From Camellia lanceoleosa (lineage: Eukaryota; Streptophyta; Magnoliopsida; Ericales; Theaceae), in the NCBI GenBank assembly GCA_025200525.1, contig CM045761.1:76537551-76601550 (forward strand): a stretch of 64,000 bases of DNA. The letters are read 5' to 3'. A program made the position numbers and the translations under genes. Positions 32,688 to 44,176 of this stretch are shown one piece after another (positions within the stretch are counted from its first letter, which is position 1; each line of letters starts with the position of its first letter). The notes beneath the pieces are model-generated. The model saw only the letters and a program-made list of their open reading frames with translations, searched no databases and had not been told where the DNA came from.

Positions 32688-33673
32688 AGGGCTGCTATTA
32701 ACACCTATCTTTGTACTTTGGACCCCTAATTGTAACTTCTTTTTTATTACAAATATAACCTAAAGTAAAATTACAATAAAGGACAACCTTCAATGGAACA
32801 TCTACCCACCAAATGAAGACAATTAGAATCACACTCTACAACATTGTACATCCACTTCCACCCCTACCAAACCATTCGACAAAGACCATTCACCAACCTA
32901 AACCTTAAACAGTGTTCGTCTTCTCGTCACCATCCTCCTAAACTAGAAATCAATGTCACTGTGGATTGAAATCGTTGGTTCAAATCATTGTCACCGTTCG
33001 TTAATTTCACCATTCATTGATATAAGAAATCAACAGTTTAGATGAGTCAAGCAAATTACTTTTTTTTTTTTCAGAAACCCCTAACCCTGAATCTTACTAA
33101 AAAAGCTTAACAAATCATTTATGTTCGGCAACATAGTGCTGAACAAATCATTTATGTTCATCAACACATTGTTGAAAAAATCATACATGTTCGGCAACAC
33201 AGTGTTGAATGAATTGTTTTGGTTCGATAACATAGCAGTGAACAGAGAACCACAGAGATGCAATGGTATAAAATTGAAGAACTGTCATTCTTAGCTTCAA
33301 ATGAGTCAGAGAACCACAGAGATGCAATGGTATAAAAGCGAAGAACTGTCATTCACCGTCGTTTAGTTTCAGACGAGATGCAGTGGTGTTTTTCACTGTT
33401 AATGGGTTTAGGATTTCGAATAAATCAAAGAGAAAGAGGGATCGTCCTTCTTTAGTTTGTTGGAGGAGAGGAACTGTCGTTTGTCGTTCACTAATGAAGA
33501 GGATGTGCAAATGAGGTGGGTATGCAAAACTTGGGTGATGATATTATGAATAGGGGTAAATTTGGTTTTAAGTGGGGTGTTAAAAAAATATTATTAAAAT
33601 TTGGGGTTTAGGGCGGGGGTTCAAAGAAATAGAGGGTCCAAAGAATAAAGATAGGTGTTAATAACAGTAATCT
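32688..33673. mobile_element. MULE-like non-autonomous element with perfect 10-bp TSD
   Basis: The left end contains TGCTATTAACACCTATCTTT and TACTTTGGACCC. The reverse complement of the right end contains CTGTTATTAACACCTATCTT and TTCTTTGGACCC. Perfect flanking repeats TTCAAAAAAT lie at 32678-32687 and 33674-33683. The 986-bp interior has no transposase but carries two sets of short tandem repeats, and may include captured non-transposon sequence. Confidence 0.85.
33107..33352. repeat. Two short tandem-repeat arrays inside the MULE-like element
   Basis: Array 1 (about 33107-33215): three units of about 40 bp with AATCAT(T/A)(T/C)ATGTTC(G/A)(G/T)CAACA. Array 2 (about 33242-33352): two units with GAGAACCACAGAGATGCAAT, GGTATAAAA and GAAGAACTGTCATTC. 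Confidence 0.75.
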
Positions 33674-34700
33674 TTCAAAAAATTATTTGATTATTACTCT
33701 CATCCACTGTTTGATTTTGTTCAAATTTTCTTCTATTTGCAAGTAACAAAATAAAAAATAATGATGTTGATGATAATGGTGAGTTTTGGTGGGTGGATTG
33801 GAATTTGGAGTTTTGAAGTGAGAAAGAAAAAGAAAAGAAAATAAATGAAACTTGGGAAAGAATATGAAGAGATTTGAATAGGAGTAATATGTGTAATTGA
33901 TTATGGTGTACCATGAGAAAAAAATAATATTTTATTTTAATGTTTAATATGTATTATTCTTATTAGTAAATTCATATTAGGTATAATAGAAATTAAAATT
34001 TTAAAATTTAGGTTGAGTGTATTGAGATAGTTTTTCGCTTCAAATAGAATGGCCCCATTGAGATAATGAAATGTGTAAACCTCGTCTAAGATTTTTAAAA
34101 TGACAAAAAAAAAAAATTGAAATTTAATTTTTAATTATACTGATCTCTCCTAAGATTTAATAAAATTGTAGAAATGTCAAGATTTTTAAAATGACAAAAA
34201 CCGTTTAATTTTTTATTATAGATTCTTGTTTCCATTACTTTATCATAAAAAAATGCTAACATCATTAATAATTTAATTATATTTTTAATTTACCTTTTAA
34301 AATTGTGTCTAATTACAAGGAAATATATATATATATATATATATAATTCCTATTAGGGTTTTGAATAAAGTAGGAATATATAATCAACAATAACTATAAG
34401 CATAACAAAAAGAAAAAAAAATAATAATTGTATATATATTTGTAATTGGACACAATTTTAAAGGGTAAAACTAGGGTTGCAGATGAACCAACCTATTCGT
34501 GACCTGGCTTGGCTTGGTTCAATTCGGCTTAGCTCATTAAGGGTTTTGCTTAGCTCGGCTCGGCTAGTTTATTTTTATTTAAATTATATAATAAATATGT
34601 TATTTATATATTAAATAATATATAAATATATATATATATATTAGTTATTTCTAACTTAAATTTATGGTCAAATGAGAAAAACTAAGAATGACTGTATGAC
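33674..34700. other. AT-rich intergenic DNA left of the pararetroviral insert
   Basis: Contains a TA microsatellite (34324-34344) and a G-C-richer patch of repeated GGCTTGG/GCTCGGCT motifs (about 34500-34566). No gene is seen. The left edge of the pararetroviral sequence may lie within the last few hundred bases. Confidence 0.45.
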
Positions 34701-34706
34701 TCATTT

Positions 34707-34718
34707 TGGTATCAAAGC
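34707..34718 (+). promoter_or_regulatory. tRNA-Met-type primer binding site of the pararetrovirus
   Basis: TGGTATCAAAGC differs by one base from TGGTATCAGAGC, the site complementary to the initiator tRNA-Met 3' end that primes minus-strand synthesis in caulimovirids. It lies about 550 bp before the first recognisable movement-protein sequence. Confidence 0.65.
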
Positions 34719-35265
34719 CAAGTTGTTGCATTCAGGCTATTGATTAGTTATTTCTGTTTAATTCTTCTCTGTTTTATTCTCTGTAAATTGTTCAAGTCTT
34801 CATTTCTTGCCACCCTTATCATTTATTTTCCACTCTACTAGTAGCCACCCACTTTTCGTTCCACATCCTATGTAAGTCCTTAGGATAGGCTATTTTGGAT
34901 ATAGGGTTTCCCCGGAAAGGGTATCTGCGAACACATAGTATGTGAAAATATGATAGGTCAACCAAGAATTTAGATTTTCTTGAACTAATTTACTGCATTT
35001 TGAAACATGAGTCGGTTATTCTGAAGTAACTCTTTAGTCAGCTCTAGATCTACAATTTTGGACCTTATACTTGATATAGTAATAAAAGAAGAAGAACATG
35101 AATTTCAAGATACAATCATCTATTTAAATTGGAATATCCCAAAAGTACCTATTAAAAAAATTTATAAAACCAGTTTTTTTAAAGTCATCTTTTAATATTG
35201 ATTTACAATTCAAAATTATTAAAAAAGTTTACGCTTTAACAAAAATCCAAGAAACCTGTCATTTA

Positions 35266-35796
35266 TTGACCAAAGAATCAATTAGAAAACATTTATCTAA
35301 TGGTCATAATTTTATTCATATAGGCTTAATCCAAGTAGTAGTCAAACCACTAACCCCTGTAGGACGTAATTCCTTCGTTTCATTATGTGTACAGGATGCC
35401 CGATTTATCTATTATCATGCTAGTCTTATGGGAATGATGGAATCTGGTCTTCATAAAGGACTTGTCCATTTTAATTGTTTTCTTGACTTTACTCTAAGTT
35501 TACGTGATCCCCACATATTAAAAGTATTAACATTAAATATTCAAGTCTCTAGTGAATTTACTTATATGTTAGGTGGTGCACATTCTATTGCTTTAATTTA
35601 TTGTATTTATTACAAATGTATTAAAACCAATCTTAATGTTCATGCCTTAGTCAAAAGTCCAAAAGATAAAACCTTACTCATCCAAAGCAATACTACTAAA
35701 TCAAATGTCAAAGTCCCTAAAACTATTTCTTGGAATGAAATCACTCTTACTGATAATTGGGTAATAGTCAATGAAAATTATGTTCACCCACACTAA
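35266..35796 (+). pseudogene. Pararetroviral movement-protein domain (30K superfamily)
   Basis: The longest intact frame of the fragment (about 176 residues) carries motifs of caulimovirid movement proteins: GHNFIHIGLIQV, a conserved NSFVSLCVQDARF segment, LRDPHILKVLTLNI, GGAHSIALIY and a C-terminal WNEITLTDNWV. In exogenous viruses this protein forms tubules through plasmodesmata. Upstream sequence in other frames (about 35084-35265) continues the domain, so the start is lost by frameshift. Ends and neighbours are broken, and I see no sign that it is expressed. Confidence 0.75.
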
Positions 35797-36297
35797 TCTG
35801 ATAGTAATGATGTCTAACACATCCAACAATATGAAGGTAGTTCAGTCCACATATGTTTTAATCACCAACGTACTAGTCAATCTTCTCGCCATAGTACCTC
35901 CAGTATTCCTACTGATGATGATGAAATTTTTAGTACACCTCTATTTACTAGGAAAGATAGGAAACTTCACCTCTGTCAACCTTCACATACTGCTGATAGT
36001 TAGTTAAAAGGCATAGACAATTCCTCTACATCTCAAATCAGTAAACCAGTTTATTCATCCAACACACATCTTCATGAAGAAGATGCTACATCTCAAGATT
36101 CATCTACTCAAACTGATTTTGAAGTAGTTCCTCTAGTAAATCCCCAATTATTAACTCTTTGTAAACCTTTTCTACCCGATCTTAATCACCTCCACGATGA
36201 ATTTAAATCCACAGAAAATAAATCTAAAAGAAAACAATATAAGGCTCAATACAATGAACAACAAGAAGCTAAGATCATAAAGAAATGGTATAAATTT

Positions 36298-36870
36298 ATG
36301 AATGAAATCAGTATTGAAATTAATTTCTTTGATTATTTAGAAAATTATTACCAGAAAATCAATATTATTACAAAAACCAAATGGAAAACCTTCCCTAAGA
36401 CTACAGTTTCTTCCAGTCATCCTCCCCTCAAAACTATTCTCATTGAACATAAACACTCACTCCTACATGCTTCTCCATTCAAGCTTCCTGGCGATGAATC
36501 TGAAATTAAAAAAGTCATTGAACAAAATAATTATACAAATCAATGCTTGAAAACTATTGATAAACAATTAGATAAAATTAAAACTACTTTTGACGATTAC
36601 TCCACTAGTCATACATCCACTAGTAAAACTTTAGACAAACCTCTCATTAATCTTCCTAGTACTAGGAATAGATTAAGTTTAGTCACTCAATATACTAATA
36701 CTGTTGAAGCTATTGAACAATTATTTACAAAGTTATCTAATCCTTCCCCAGAAAAAGGAATTACTGTCTTAACACAACAACCACCTTTAAAATTTACTAG
36801 TGACTCCGATACATCTACTAATGAAATTAGTCAATTAGCACAACAATTTCAAACCACGCATCTTAATTGA
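36298..36870 (+). pseudogene. Pararetroviral linker/coiled-coil region
   Basis: An open frame of 190 residues lies between the movement and capsid domains. It is rich in Thr, Ser, Asn and Lys and has helix-prone segments (ESEIKKVIEQNNYTNQ, KTIDKQLDKIKTTFDDY) that could form a coiled coil. Such a region separates movement and capsid domains in several caulimovirid polyproteins. Sequence alone gives no function. Stops bound it on both sides. Confidence 0.55.
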
Positions 36871-37561
36871 ATCGTACATCCAAAAGTTAATCCTACTACT
36901 CTTACAAAAAATTGGTATAACAAACCAACTCCACCTGATCTTCAATTTGAAGAAACTAATATTAGCAATCAATTTTTTGTTTTTGCCAAAAAATTATATT
37001 AATGGAATATTGATGATCTTAGTGAAAATCAAATCCTTCAAAAGTTAAATCATATGTCCATGGTCGCAAATAGTTATCTTAGTAATTATCCTGATTATTC
37101 CCAACCTAAAATCATTTCCTAACTCACCTCCGAATTTACTAGTATGCTCAAATCTTGGTGGGATAAATATTTCACTTTCGATATGCGTGAAGCTATCCAA
37201 TATGCAGTCCAATTAGATGAAAATGATGTCCCTATCTTTGATGAAGATACAGGATCAAGTAAACCTAATAGCATTAATACTTTAATATTTACCATAGTCA
37301 AACATTTTATTGGAACACCTATTAATGTTCATTCTCGAATTCATGATCAACTTAGTAATTTAACTTGCCCTACTTTAAGTGATTTTCACTGGTATAAAGA
37401 TGTTTTTACTTCTAGAGTCATGCTTAGAGATGATTGCACAAAATCATTTTGGAAAGAAAAATTTATTAATGGCTTACCTAACCTTTTTTCCCATAAAATT
37501 AGAAATATTCTTAGTCAACCTACTGGTATTGAAAAATCTAGAAATCCCCTAGATGTTGATT

Positions 37562-38480
37562 TGTAATTATGTATCAATTTTAAGCAGTATATAACAATCT
37601 CAATCAAACAATTAAGACAAATCGACACAATGATTTTACGTGGAAAAACCATAATTGAACACCTCCAACTGTAATTAAAAAACCACGAGCAACAGTCATA
37701 AAAACAATCCACTAAGAAAATTTAAAGGAATTACATAGGTATACTCTCAATTATCTAGCAAATCCACGCCTAATTGAACCAACCTCTATGTGTCTCTTCC
37801 AACCCCGTCTTCACCTCGGAATTGTCTTTACAATGAGCCACTCCAGAATCCACCGAAGCTTCAGGCTTGAATTCTTCAGAATCCACCGAAGAACAACTCT
37901 TTCTTTTGTATAACAAACAAAACCTTTGATGTACTCTCTTTTAAACCATAAGTTGAATACTCAATAAAAACATCAAAGAAAACCTAACAAAATATCTCCA
38001 GATATAAACCTTAAGATCCAAAAAGAAGATCTGGAGAAGTACCCTTAGCTTTGGAAGAAAACCAAGCATTTATAGAAAACCAAAAGTAATCCTAGATTTG
38101 GAAGAAAACCAACTCCTTAAGAAATCTGGATTTTGAAGCTCGCTTGAGCGAAGCTTTTCTCACTCGAGCGAGGAGCTTAACTTTTGTGATTTCTACTAGT
38201 GCCTTGGCTCGAGCGAGAAATCAACTATTTTAGGTTTTTGTGTGGACGCAATCTGTCGCTTGAGCGAGAACTCCTTGGCTCGAGTGAGCAAGCCGTAGCT
38301 CGAGCGAGCATTCCTTGGCTCGAGCGAACAAGGGCGGACATGCAATTTTGCATTTTGCTTCGGCCACAAGCTAACCGGACAGCTCAACCCCCGTAATAAT
38401 CAGCGAAGTGGCAATCTTGAAAATATTGACATCACAAACTTCTCTGCAAAGCACAATTCGAGTTGGATTCACCTCTAACA
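37562..38480 (-). mobile_element. Solo LTR (copia-like) in reverse orientation
   Basis: The 919 bp interrupting the capsid domain starts TG and ends CA on the + strand, as LTRs do. On the minus strand it begins TGTTAGAGGTGAATCC, has TATAAATG near its middle and ends with a segment (TTCAATTATGGTTTTTCCAC, then ATTGTGTCGATTTG) resembling copia LTR 3' ends. No internal coding region is present, so it is a solo LTR. A clear 5-bp duplication is not seen (TGATT against ACTTA), so the exact ends are uncertain. Confidence 0.65.
38138..38335. repeat. Cluster of CTCGAGCGAG near-palindromes in the solo LTR
   Basis: Seven variants of (G)CTCGAGCGAG or CTTGAGCGAG occur within 200 bp, near 38140, 38160, 38208, 38256, 38279, 38299 and 38319. 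Several are preceded by CCTTG. Each is close to the palindrome CTCGCTCGAGCGAG. In an otherwise AT-rich region they are a striking local structure. Confidence 0.8.
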
Positions 38481-39659
38481 ACTTATAGCCTCACTGAAAT
38501 AAAAATGCGAATAAAATTACAACTCAAAGGAGTTTTGTCAAACGGGATTGCCAAGAATAAAAACCTAACAGGTATCATAGAATATGATAATTTAACCTAT
38601 GGTGATATAATTAGTACCATCCAAAAAGAAGGTTTAAAAATGTGCATAGATATAAAACTCAGTCAAAAAGCTACTCGGGATAAACATAAAGCTAAATATG
38701 AATTAGGTAACTTCTGTGAACAATATGGTCTACCTCTTGTTGTACCTTCACGGCGGAAGCATTATAAGACTAAACCTAAATCTTCCCATAAATCACATAC
38801 TAAATACCGAAAGAAATATTTACCTTCTAAATCACCTGATAAGTATTATGCTAAACCCAAGAAGTAATATCACAAAAAAAATAAAAACTTTAAGAAATCA
38901 AAATCTAACCACGATGTTACTTGTTACAATTCTGGACAAAAGGGTCATTATTCTAATAAATGTAAAGTCAAAGAAAAACTTAAAGATAAGCTTAATCAAC
39001 TACAGCTTAACGAAGAACATCAACGTCAAATATTTGAAATATTTAAACTAACAAATACCCTGAATCAATCTCCTGATAATTCTAGTCACTCATTTAGCGA
39101 CACTACTCCCTCAAGTGATACTTCTAATTCCCCTAGTGATAAATACTGATAATGAAATTGAATTAGGATGCAATGATACTTTTTGTAAACAAGTTATTGT
39201 TCTTAGTAAATCCCAACGAGAAGAAGATTCTTTAATCGAATTAATTAGTAAACTAGAAAATCCTGAACTAAAAAGAAAATATACTAATAAATTAAAATCT
39301 CTTTTAATTAATAAAGACAAAAAACGTCATCATGATAAACCAATAATTAGTTTAACTTCTACTTTAGAAAGATTTAAAAAAAACTCACCATAAAGAAGTA
39401 ACCTTACAAGATTTACAGAAAGAAATTAACCAAATTAAATTAACCATTAAAGAATTAAAAACTAAAGACAAATCATTAGAAGAAGAAATCGCAATATTAA
39501 AACTTAATAAAAGTCTTAATGATTTTCAAAATAATAATGATACTTCCTCTAATGAATCTAGTTCTAGTCACGATCCCATCCGAGTCATCTTTAATAATCG
39601 ATCAACTAAATCTCATCATGACAGTTATAATCATGATGACAACAATCGTTCAAATATTA

Positions 39660-39945
39660 TTAATAAAATTAATATTAAAAAATGGCATTCGAAGTCATAG
39701 CCCTAATTGATACCAGCACTGATTTAAAGTATATATTTGTCAAAATAAATTTTTTTAAAAACATCATTTGTTTTAGTTTGAAATATGACAGACAAAGTCA
39801 TTTTAGGAACTTCATTTATATTTTTGTTATACCCATTCACTACCACTAATCATGGAATAACAACACAAGCTTTTGGTCAAACAGTAACCTTTAAATTCTT
39901 ATCTCCTCCTAAAATCAAAGAATTAAATCAATTAAAAGAATGTTC
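39660..39945 (+). pseudogene. Pararetroviral protease start, cut by the chromovirus
   Basis: VIALIDTSTDLKYI (near 39695) aligns with the retropepsin active-site region, but the third active-site position is Ser instead of Gly (D-T-S, not D-S/T-G). Another frame then gives VILGTSFI and LLYPFTT, typical of the domain's C-terminal half. The sequence ends at 39945, where the chromovirus 5' LTR begins, so RT and RNase H of the virus are not in this window. Confidence 0.6.
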
Positions 39946-41689
39946 TGTAGCACTTGTGCATTTTTAAGGCTTTTGGTAAATGTATTTGGAAGTCCCATAT
40001 CGGTTGGGAACCTTTGGTGTGTTTGTTGGAAGTCCCACATCGGTTACAAGACACATTTTAAGGTGGACAAACTCCTATATATAAGTGCAAGTGCATAGGG
40101 TTAGCTTATCAACTTCTATGGTTCTTTCTTGGTTTGATAAGCCATTACGAACCGAGCTTGAGTTATAAATTTTAGTTCTGCCGAGCTAGATTTTGGCCAT
40201 AATTCCATTGGGATTTCGGCCATAGTTCCTTCGCCAAAGTTGTGTTATTTCTCGAAGGCTTTGTGGTGTGTGGTGGAGATCGAGTTTCAACTCTTTTCAT
40301 CTTCTCCATTTGAGCTTCGAATTTGAGGTAGGGATAACCTACTCCTCTTTATGAGCTTTGTCTTTAAATTTTAGCATTTTGATATGTTGGGGGTTGTTGG
40401 GTAATTTTGAAAGTTTAAGCTTTTGTGTAATTTTACAAAAGTTGGTGCTTTAAATATATAAAACCTATATGCATGTTTAGCATGAAGAAATGGAATTAAT
40501 GTTGAAACATTGATGAAAATGGAACCTTAGGGTTATAATGTTAATTATGGAAAATGCCCTAATTACATTGGTTAATTAATTGGTATAATTAATTGTGAGA
40601 AATGAGGAATTGAATTGGAAATGTTGAGATTGTGAATGTATGTGATTAAAGGGTGTAGTTGAATTTATTTATCGCTCACCTAATTGAAATGTTGATATAT
40701 TATCCATTTTGTGCATTTATTTTCTGTTTAGAAATAACTGCTTTGGGCTATCGGTGGAGGATAGTCTTGATTGTTATAGACAATGCATGATGATTAGGCA
40801 AATTAAAACTAATCACTGGAATGTGTCATTGAGTATGACGATTGAAAGAATACATTAACTTTATGTATTGAATGATGATGTGTATAATAATTGTTTATAT
40901 GCATTGTGTTGTGTTGGAGGAGATAGGGGATGTATTCCATGGTTTAGGGGAAGATAGGGGATGGACCTCTAAACCGGATATTGTTTGGGAGGAGATATGG
41001 GATGGACTCCGTAGATACAACTCATATGCTTATCTTGGGAAGTGTGATATAGTTCTTATACTTATCAGTGGAAGTGTTGATATAGCCCATATGCTTATCT
41101 GTTGATGTGTTGATATAGCTAGTTTGCCTATCTATTGTGAAATGAGGAAATGTTTAGTATGAGTTACTGTCTCATATCTGTTATTTGGTCAGGTTCTGAA
41201 CCATGGTTATGAATTGAGAATTGAAAAGGAACAAAAAAAATGAAACTGTAATGTGTTATGAAAGAATGTAAAAGTGTTAACCATCTATCAAACTGTTAAT
41301 CTTTTAGTCATTATTCATAGTTGGTTTAGTGTATTTCTACTGGGCTGTTAGCTCACCCTATACGGGAATATCATTTTCTGGTACAGGTAGCATGCCACCT
41401 CCAAGGGTATAGCTTGGGAGGCTTAAGGCGGTCAGACTTTATTGTCTTTCTTTCTTTTGATGTTACATGTGGATTCAAGCCATGGGCTTAATGTGTAATT
41501 GAGTTAGTACTCTCTTTTTGTAACCAAGTGTTAACTTGGAAAGTTGTAAGCCCGTAGGGCATTTATTTGTTGTTAACATGTAATACTTTTCGTAATGAAC
41601 TACTCTGATGAATAGAAGGATGTTGATCTTTTATATGTCAATGCATGTCAATAATGTGGATTTAATGTTATTATTTTGAGGGCGTGACA
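39946..41689 (+). repeat. 5' LTR of the chromovirus
   Basis: Starts TGTAGCACTTGTGC and ends GGGCGTGACA, with the primer site four bases further on. It is 1744 bp, with a promoter only about 130 bp from its left edge. U3 is therefore very short and R-U5 very long. Confidence 0.92.
39992..40084 (+). promoter_or_regulatory. LTR promoter: duplicated USE-like motif plus TATA box
   Basis: GTCCCACATCG (40032-40042) equals the plant snRNA upstream sequence element consensus RTCCCACATCG. A TATA box TATATATAA begins at 40076, 33 bp after it, which is the spacing known for Pol II-type plant snRNA promoters. A second, one-mismatch copy (GTCCCATATCG) sits 40 bp upstream at 39992. The 3' LTR repeats the same arrangement (47246-47256 and 47290-47297). 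Confidence 0.6.
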
Positions 41690-41692
41690 ACT

Positions 41693-41704
41693 TGGTATCA
41701 GAGC
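41693..41704 (+). promoter_or_regulatory. Primer binding site (initiator tRNA-Met)
   Basis: TGGTATCAGAGC is an exact tRNA-Met-i site, 3 bp after the LTR end. It primes minus-strand DNA synthesis. Confidence 0.92.
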
Positions 41705-42091
41705 GTACCGGGTTTGAATACTTTGGGTACGTGGGAAGTGATTAGTATCACAATGGGTTCGTCTCGTTTGATAGAGACTTAACTGTACTGTTATATGCTT
41801 ACATGATAACATGCTTATGTGATTATGTGGGTATGGAATTTAATTTCTAGGATGTTGATTGGATCCTTGGGTTTCTGTGAGTCTTGTTAGAAAAGCACTT
41901 GATCAATGCTGTTTCTAATCGGAACTCTAGTAACGCCTCGGGACTATCATTATCTGGAAAGGAAATTCATGAGTGCTTATGTGTTTATATGCTTAAATGG
42001 AGTGAATTAAAGTTGTCCGTGCATTAGGACGTGAGTGTTTAGTTTCGACACGTTTATGAATATGCTAATGTTCTTCGTTTCCTTTATTAGG

Positions 42092-44176
42092 ATGTCAGGA
42101 TGGGGACGAGGACGTGGTAGGCGTGGTAGACCTGGGAGGCAGGAGGTGCCTATACCGGATGAGATTCCGGCAGTACAGGAAGGAGTTGGCCAGGCCAATG
42201 TGGCCGAACCAGCGGGTCAGCAGGTTATGGGCGCTTTAGCTCGAGAAATGGCAGGGGCTTTGAGGAAGTCTATGAATTTGTTGAGGGCGGAGAATCAAGC
42301 CCGAGAGAACACCGTGGAGTCAAGGTCTAGTTTTCTTACTCTGGAATTTTTGCGGGCCAAACCAGACGAATTCCATGGTGGCCCCGAGCCCAAGAAAGCA
42401 GATGAGTGGCTCGAGCAAACAGTGAAGACATTCGAGATGCTTCACATCGAGGATAGTGAACTAAGAGTGACCCTAGCTAGTTACTACCTAAAAGGGGATG
42501 CGGGTCAGTGGTGGAAGTATGCCAAAAGTAGAGTGGAGCCAACGTGGGAAGCCTTTGTAGTTGCTTTCCAAGATAAGTATTTACCTCCCGCTGCTAGGGA
42601 GAGATTAAGGCAAGAGTTCAAAGACCTCAAACAGCTCGACATGACGGTGGCCGAGTTCGAGGCAGTTTTCTCTAGTTTATCTAGATTTGCATCGGAGTTG
42701 GTGGCAACAGAAGAGCGCCGTTGCATTGAATTTGAGAACAGATTGAAAAATAAAATTTTCTTTAAAATTGTTGGGAACATGATTCGAAACTATGACCACC
42801 TTGTAGAGTCGGCGGCATACGTAGAGGTGTCTGTGCAAGCTGAGGAGGAGAGGCTTCGGAGTTCGAGGTCTAGCGGCCAAGAATCTCAAGGAGACTATAG
42901 ACAGAATAAGAAGAGCATGGGTAACTTTTCATCCCAATCCCAACCACATCAGTCTCGATCGACTTTTCCGGTACCAAGTGCAGGCTCCGGGAGAGGTAGT
43001 CAGGGAGGCTTGACTTGTTTTGCATGTGGCCAGCTGGGTCACAAGGCTTCGGTTTGCCCACAGAAGGGTGGAGGACAGAGAGCAGCGTCATCTTCGGCTC
43101 GATCTCAGAGCCAGAGTCAGGGTAGAGACCAGCAGTTCTCGTGTTATCAGTGTGGTCAGGCAGGGCACATGAAGAGGTTTTGCCCGCAGTTGAGTGGCAC
43201 ATCTGGTGCATCTGGTTTGAGGCAGACTCAGAGTCATCAGCCAGCCCAGTCAGTTCAGGCCTCGAGGGCCAATCAGGGGGCTTCATCGTCCCAGTCTGTG
43301 CAGCAGTCTTATGCTCCTAGAGGTGAGCAAGTGGATCAGGGGACTGCAGGGCGCGTGTATGCTGTTACCGCGCAGGATCTAGTACCGGCTCCGTCAGTTG
43401 TGAGAGGTACTTTTCTGTTTTGCAATTCGGTTGCTAGTGTGTTGATTGATACGGGTGCATCTCATTCTTTTGTATCTGCTGCATTTGCATCTGTGTTGGA
43501 GTTGGAGTTAGCACTTTTGGCATCTCCTATTTGTGTTGTGTCACCTATCGGGGGTGAGTTGATTTTGAAACACGGATGTAGAGGTTGTGATATAGAGGTC
43601 GCCGATCATAGACTTCCGTTTCCTTTTGTGGTGATGCCCATAAAGGGCTTTGATGTTATTTTAGGTATGGACTGGTTATCGTCATACCAGGCAGTTATTG
43701 ATTGCTACCGCCAGAGGGTCACTTGTTGTACCGTGAGTGGGGAGTGTTTCCATTTCTTGGGGGACCGGGTTGGTAGTGTTTTGCCACCGGGGTATGATCC
43801 GCGAGGGCAGAGTGAGCTTAGTGGTCTACTTGCTAGCTTTGCGAGTGGCGAGTGTGATGAGACCCAGATTGTATTGCTGAGGATAGTTTGTGAGTACTCG
43901 GACGTCTTTCCCGAGGATCTTGTTGATTTGCCACCACATCGAGAGATTGAGTTCTCTATTGATCTAGTGCCCAGCACGGTGCTGATTTCTATGGCACCTT
44001 ACCGTTTTGCCCCAGCAGAGTTGGTTGAGTTGAAAGTTCAGCTCCAGGAAATGTTAGATAAGGGCTTCATTCGCCCTAATGTTTCGCCATGGGGAGCACC
44101 GGCCCTCTTTGCTAAAAAGAAAGATGGTGCCTTGAGATTGTGTATCGACTACCGGAAGTTGAATCTGCTACGCTAA
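42092..44176 (+). CDS. Chromovirus gag, protease and start of RT
   Basis: The frame is open from upstream of 42035. I choose ATG 42092 ([12 protein letters not shown]) because it gives a normal gag N-terminus. Order: retrotransposon gag domain (about residues 80-250; [40 protein letters not shown]), two zinc knuckles [14 protein letters not shown] and [14 protein letters not shown], retropepsin with [11 protein letters not shown], then the RT start ([29 protein letters not shown]). The frame then hits a stop at 44174-44176 because of small indels. Gag forms the particle and the protease cleaves the polyprotein. The host is plant nuclear DNA. Together with the next entry this is one gag-pol. 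Confidence 0.9.
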   Translation: MSGWGRGRGRRGRPGRQEVPIPDEIPAVQEGVGQANVAEPAGQQVMGALAREMAGALRKSMNLLRAENQARENTVESRSSFLTLEFLRAKPDEFHGGPEPKKADEWLEQTVKTFEMLHIEDSELRVTLASYYLKGDAGQWWKYAKSRVEPTWEAFVVAFQDKYLPPAARERLRQEFKDLKQLDMTVAEFEAVFSSLSRFASELVATEERRCIEFENRLKNKIFFKIVGNMIRNYDHLVESAAYVEVSVQAEEERLRSSRSSGQESQGDYRQNKKSMGNFSSQSQPHQSRSTFPVPSAGSGRGSQGGLTCFACGQLGHKASVCPQKGGGQRAASSSARSQSQSQGRDQQFSCYQCGQAGHMKRFCPQLSGTSGASGLRQTQSHQPAQSVQASRANQGASSSQSVQQSYAPRGEQVDQGTAGRVYAVTAQDLVPAPSVVRGTFLFCNSVASVLIDTGASHSFVSAAFASVLELELALLASPICVVSPIGGELILKHGCRGCDIEVADHRLPFPFVVMPIKGFDVILGMDWLSSYQAVIDCYRQRVTCCTVSGECFHFLGDRVGSVLPPGYDPRGQSELSGLLASFASGECDETQIVLLRIVCEYSDVFPEDLVDLPPHREIEFSIDLVPSTVLISMAPYRFAPAELVELKVQLQEMLDKGFIRPNVSPWGAPALFAKKKDGALRLCIDYRKLNLLR

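Larger units (their letters stand above)
36900..39470 (+). pseudogene. Pararetroviral capsid-like domain with zinc knuckle
   Basis: The left part (about 36900-37561) reads LQFEETNISNQFFVFAKKLY, a stop, then KSWWDKYFTFDMREAIQY, IVKHFIGTP, and FWKEKFINGLPNLFSHKI. The right part resumes after a solo LTR (37562-38480) with LTYGDIISTIQKEGLKMCID, FCEQYGLPLV and a basic tail. The CCHC knuckle (38922-38963) reads CYNSGQKGHYSNKC, with Ser at the second zinc-binding Cys. The family binds nucleic acid and forms the capsid. This copy is broken by stops, the insertion and the lost ligand. Confidence 0.7.
34707..39945 (+). mobile_element. Endogenous pararetrovirus fragment (Caulimoviridae-like)
   Basis: From left to right: a tRNA-Met primer site, a 30K-type movement-protein domain, a low-complexity Lys/Thr/Ser-rich linker, a capsid-like domain, a zinc knuckle and a retropepsin-like start. 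The layout, movement protein then capsid then protease in one reading direction, fits endogenous caulimovirids such as florendoviruses. It is not an LTR element because no LTR precedes the primer site. Stops and frameshifts are numerous. A solo LTR interrupts the capsid region and the chromovirus at 39946 cuts the protease. No RT or RNase H is present in the window. The genus assignment is inference. Confidence 0.75.

Noticed and set aside
41693..41704. tRNA gene suggested by a tRNA-Met 3' match
   Set aside because: Only the 12-base primer complement is present. The position next to the LTR shows it is a primer binding site.
42505..43286. Antisense frames of 70-138 codons in the chromovirus gag
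   Set aside because: Shadow frames of the sense gag coding sequence without family motifs.
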